The position numbers and the translations under genes were made by a program. Below are positions 61,373 through 64,000 of a stretch of 64,000 bases of DNA, piece by piece. Each line of letters begins with the position of its first letter. Within the stretch, counting starts at the first letter, position 1. The DNA lies in assembly GCF_001816145.1 (NCBI RefSeq), contig NZ_MDZB01000055.1:1-64000 (forward strand), read 5' to 3'. A model generated the notes under the pieces. It did no database searches. It saw only the letters and a program-made list of their open reading frames with translations, and was not told where the DNA came from. This DNA comes from Hymenobacter lapidarius. Lineage in GTDB: Bacteria > Bacteroidota > Bacteroidia > Cytophagales > Hymenobacteraceae.

Positions 61373-61747
61373 ATGACGAACGAAGAAATGAAGCGCGACT
61401 TTGAGTCGGCCCACATAAAGCACGTGCATTTCAAGAGCAAGCTGCGCTCGTTTCTGTTTGGCAACGGCGGCGTAGAAGGGCCCCTGCGCGACCCCGAGCA
61501 GTGCAGCCTGGGCATGTGGATTGCCGAACGCATGCGGGGCGGTGGGCCTTATGCTCACCTGCCCGAATCCCGGCTCTTCGACCAGCAGCACAAGCTTATC
61601 CACAAGGAGGCCAACCGCCTGATGGACATGCAGCGGGCCGGTCTGGAAGAAGCCGCCATGGCGGGCATAGAGCCGCTGCGGGTTATTTCGGATGAGATGG
61701 CGAGCCTGCTTCGAACCATAGGGGCCAAGCTGCGTAGGGAGGCCTAA
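61373..61747 (+). CDS. CZB domain protein (zinc-binding sensor)
   Basis: The product is 124 aa from ATG 61373 (MTNEEMKRDFESAHIKHVHFK). The chemoreceptor zinc-binding ligand set is visible: His17 (HIKHVHFKSKL), Cys44 (DPEQCSLGMW), His73 and His77 (QQHKLIHKEA). Usually CZB domains sit at the end of chemoreceptors or diguanylate cyclases and sense Zn or HOCl; here the domain stands alone. It lies just 23 bp upstream of the histidine kinase gene, so it may feed into that signalling pathway. Confidence 0.85.
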   Translation: MTNEEMKRDFESAHIKHVHFKSKLRSFLFGNGGVEGPLRDPEQCSLGMWIAERMRGGGPYAHLPESRLFDQQHKLIHKEANRLMDMQRAGLEEAAMAGIEPLRVISDEMASLLRTIGAKLRREA

Positions 61748-61770
61748 AAAAAGCACGGTGGCGCTATTAC

Positions 61771-63327
61771 ATGAAAATTAACCTTACTACAAAGCTGTTT
61801 GCCGGGTTTGTGATGCTACTCGCACTGTTTTCAGTGGTGGTGGTATTCTTTTATCAGCTGGCGGGGCAAGTAGTGCAAAATGCACAACGCGTGGACAACT
61901 CGCAGCGCATTTCCAATCGCGGGGTAACGCTGCTGCGCCATGTCATTGACATGCAAACGGGTTTCCGGGGCTATTTGCTGATTGGCAACGAGCAAATGCT
62001 GGCTCCCTACTACGAAGGCGAGCGGCAGCTCATCGGCCGCTTTGCCGAGTTGCGGGGCCTGGTGGCCGAAAACCCCCACCAGGTGGAGCTGGTTGACCAG
62101 ACCCACCGGTTATTTCAGCAGTGGTCGGGCTATAGCCACTTGCTTGTGGCCGAAAAAAGAGCCGCTCGCCAGCGCAATGCGCAGCAAAGCGGCCTCGAAG
62201 GAATGGAGCACCGCGGCCTGGTGGAAAGTCTGAGCGGCAAGCGGGTAATGGACAACATTCGCCTGCGCCTGGATTCCTTTGAAAAAAGCGAGGCCCGCAC
62301 CCGTGCCCAGCTGCGCCAGCGCCTCGACGATAGCATCCTCCGGGCGCAATGGCTGGCGGCCGGACTGGCCGTGACGGCCCTGGTGCTGGGCTTGCTCTGG
62401 GCCATCTACATCGTGCGGATTTTTGCCCGGCGCCTACGCAGCATGCTGGACCTGGCCCGGCGCATGGCCGACGGCGACTACAGCAGCCAGATAGTGGACA
62501 CACAGCGGGACGAAGTGAGCGAACTGACAGCGGCCCTGAACACGATGGCCCTGACGGTGGGTGCCAACATCAGCCAGCTCGAAAGCCGCAACCAGGAGCT
62601 GGACCAGTTTGCCTACGTGGTGTCCCACGACCTGAAAGCCCCGCTGCGGGGCATCGAAAGTGCGTCGCGCTGGATTGAGGAAGACATGGGCAAGGACAAC
62701 CTGCCGCCCCACATCCGCGAGTTTTTGGCCCTGATGCGCCAGCGGGTGTACCGCATGGAGAAGCTCATTTCCGGTATCCTGGACTTGGCCCGGGTAGGGC
62801 GGACTTCGCAGGCCGATGAAACGGTGTTTGTGCGCACGCTCCTGCGCGAAATAATTGACTCGCTCAACCCGCCGGCCGGCTTCAAAGTGGAGCTGCCGTT
62901 TTTCCTGCCCACGCTCACCACCAACGCAGTGCAGCTGCAGCAGGTGTTCACCAATCTCATCAGCAACGCGCTGAAATACCACGACCACCCCGCCACCGGC
63001 ACCGTGGAGATTGGCTGCGACGATGCCGGGGAATTCTACCTGTTTTCGGTGGCTGATGACGGGCCGGGCATTGACCCGGAATATCACGACCGGATATTCG
63101 TGATATTCCAAACCCTGACCGAGCGCGACACCCTGGAAAGCACGGGTGTAGGCTTGGCCATCGTTAAAAAAATAGTGGAGCGCCAGGGCGGGCGTATCGG
63201 TATCAAATCGGCGGAGGGTCAGGGGGCTAAGTTCCTTTTTACCTGGCCCAAGCAGACGGCTAAAGCCAGTACTTTGAGCACCACCGTAGCCAAAGCGCCC
63301 AATTCTGCCGTACCACTCACTACTTAG
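61771..63327 (+). CDS. CHASE3-HAMP histidine kinase
   Basis: The product is 518 aa. A membrane helix (~9-30) is followed by a periplasmic CHASE3 domain (~35-185, with IDMQTGFRGYLLIGNE), a second membrane helix (~193-215), HAMP (~215-270), a HisKA domain with His286 (FAYVVSHDLKAPLRG), and a HATPase (VFTNLISNALKYHD, DDGPGIDPEYHDRIFVIFQ, STGVGLAIVKKIVERQGG). This is the phytochrome-like HK type often paired with single-domain response regulators. One follows directly. The signal sensed is unknown. Confidence 0.94.
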   Translation: MKINLTTKLFAGFVMLLALFSVVVVFFYQLAGQVVQNAQRVDNSQRISNRGVTLLRHVIDMQTGFRGYLLIGNEQMLAPYYEGERQLIGRFAELRGLVAENPHQVELVDQTHRLFQQWSGYSHLLVAEKRAARQRNAQQSGLEGMEHRGLVESLSGKRVMDNIRLRLDSFEKSEARTRAQLRQRLDDSILRAQWLAAGLAVTALVLGLLWAIYIVRIFARRLRSMLDLARRMADGDYSSQIVDTQRDEVSELTAALNTMALTVGANISQLESRNQELDQFAYVVSHDLKAPLRGIESASRWIEEDMGKDNLPPHIREFLALMRQRVYRMEKLISGILDLARVGRTSQADETVFVRTLLREIIDSLNPPAGFKVELPFFLPTLTTNAVQLQQVFTNLISNALKYHDHPATGTVEIGCDDAGEFYLFSVADDGPGIDPEYHDRIFVIFQTLTERDTLESTGVGLAIVKKIVERQGGRIGIKSAEGQGAKFLFTWPKQTAKASTLSTTVAKAPNSAVPLTT

Positions 63328-63383
63328 CAGCCGCTTGTGCTGCTTTTGCGGGCATATTCCCGTTGTTGAAAATAGATAAGCCT

Positions 63384-63827
63384 ATGTCCTCCGACCATCC
63401 CACGCCCAGCATTTTGCTCGTGGAAGACGACCAGATGGACGTCATGAACGTGCAGCGCGAGCTGCGACGCCAAAACATTGACGTGCCCCTGGTGCACGCC
63501 CGCAACGGCCGCGACGCCCTGAAAATGCTGCGTGGCGAGGGCGACGAAGCCAAAATACAGAAGCCCAGCTTGGTGATGCTCGACATCAACATGCCCCGCA
63601 TGAACGGCCTGGAATTGCTAGAAACCCTCCGCGCCGACCCCGAGTTCTCCGATCTGAACGTCTTCATCATGACGACTTCCGACCTGGAGTCTGACCGGCT
63701 GAAAGCCCAGCAGCTTGCCGTGAGCGGTTACATCATCAAGCCCTTGAGCTTCGATACCTTTGGCGAAGGCGGCACCAGCGTCGACGGTTTTAGTCTGTTC
63801 CTCGACTTGCTAAGGCTGAAGTCTTAA
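63384..63827 (+). CDS. Single-domain response regulator
   Basis: The product is 147 aa from ATG 63384 (MSSDHPTPSILLVEDD). Receiver features: acidic pair E14/D15-D16 (LLVEDDQMD), phospho-acceptor Asp67 (LVMLDINMPRMNG), Thr near 94 (FIMTTSD), and Lys in IIKPLSFD. There is no output domain, as in the Rcp1-type regulators paired with CHASE3 or phytochrome kinases. It is the likely phosphorylation target of the kinase gene 56 bp upstream. Confidence 0.93.
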   Translation: MSSDHPTPSILLVEDDQMDVMNVQRELRRQNIDVPLVHARNGRDALKMLRGEGDEAKIQKPSLVMLDINMPRMNGLELLETLRADPEFSDLNVFIMTTSDLESDRLKAQQLAVSGYIIKPLSFDTFGEGGTSVDGFSLFLDLLRLKS

Positions 63828-63848
63828 TTCTCTTCAAAATAGGTGCGC

Positions 63849-64000
63849 TTACAACAGCCGAAACCCCATGCGGTGGTGCGGGCTGGGGCCCTGTGCCCGA
63901 ATGGCAGCGCGGTGCTTAGGGGTGGGGTAGCCCGCGTTTCGCTCCCAGCCGTAGTCCGGAAACGCAGCCGCCAGCGCCTGCATGTGCTCATCGCGAAAAG
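63849..64000 (-). CDS. rnhB: Ribonuclease HII, C-terminal end (5' part outside window)
   Basis: On the minus strand a frame ending at TAA 63851-63849 reads back from the window edge: FRDEHMQALAAAFPDYGWERN, then AGYPTPKHRAAI and GPSPHHRMGFRLL. The YGW-x2-N-x-GYPT-x2-H and GPSP-x-HR blocks are diagnostic of bacterial RNase HII, which removes ribonucleotides from DNA. Only the last 50 residues are visible; the gene is convergent with the response regulator. Confidence 0.9.
   Translation of the reverse strand, partial: FRDEHMQALAAAFPDYGWERNAGYPTPKHRAAIRAQGPSPHHRMGFRLL

Overview
The window is GC-rich chromosomal DNA from a Bacteroidota bacterium, most likely Hymenobacter or a close Cytophagales relative. 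Evidence: SusC/SusD pairs, a PorQ-family type IX secretion protein, DUF5916, DUF5723, DUF6702 and SusD-like_2 families, lipoprotein signals, near absence of Shine-Dalgarno sites, TAnnTTTG-type -7 promoter elements, and a dispersed ~100 bp inverted-repeat family with arms like CGTCATGCTGAGCTTGCCG. No rRNA, tRNA, CRISPR array, integrase or transposase was recognised.

Layout. 1-9.9 kb: tail of an M56/BlaR1-like protein, a DUF5916 outer-membrane protein, an S8 subtilase, the GTPase MeaB, a DUF5723 barrel, a propeller-like secreted protein and a GT87-like membrane protein. 10-10.8 kb: a YafK-type L,D-transpeptidase broken by a frameshift and a TGA. 11.2-16 kb: DUF2461, then DUF6702, rseP, dxr and a GAF gene (minus strand); the GAF gene looks frameshifted at its 3' end, and dxr has its own promoter-like element. 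16.2-21.2 kb: a geranylgeranyl-reductase-like flavoprotein, a 37-codon Asn-rich ORF with its own terminator, asnA, a J-like membrane protein, an ankyrin protein and an ASCH-like protein. 21.3-24.1 kb: an accessory two-gene unit, AlbA_2/Schlafen-like plus Fic. 24.1-28.2 kb: both methylmalonyl-CoA mutase subunits; the large subunit carries an in-frame inverted-repeat insertion. 28.7-30.4 kb: a 5'-nucleotidase split over two genes. 30.6-36.3 kb: dnaA, a membrane protein, OsmC, GH3, a frameshift-split wHTH/TM/coiled-coil gene, a GreA-like protein and a STAS-like protein. 36.4-44.1 kb: an OmpA/PD40 (PorE-like) protein, lon, porQ and hslU. 44.2-60 kb: three SusC/SusD loci without linked glycoside hydrolases or regulators. 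60-64 kb: prfB with the classical +1 programmed frameshift, a CZB protein, a CHASE3 histidine kinase, a response regulator and the 3' end of rnhB.

Functional links: MeaB protects and assembles the mutase encoded 19 kb away. dxr-rseP is a conserved neighbourhood joining isoprenoid synthesis and regulated membrane proteolysis. Lon and HslU are two AAA+ proteolysis genes on either side of porQ. The SusCD loci probably import oligomeric nutrients. The most unusual items are the repeat insertion inside mcmA, the repeat family, the split small gene at 34.9-35.4 kb, the AlbA_2-Fic pair, the tiny Asn-rich gene, the two decayed genes and the ~30 bp-arm palindrome at 60.0 kb.
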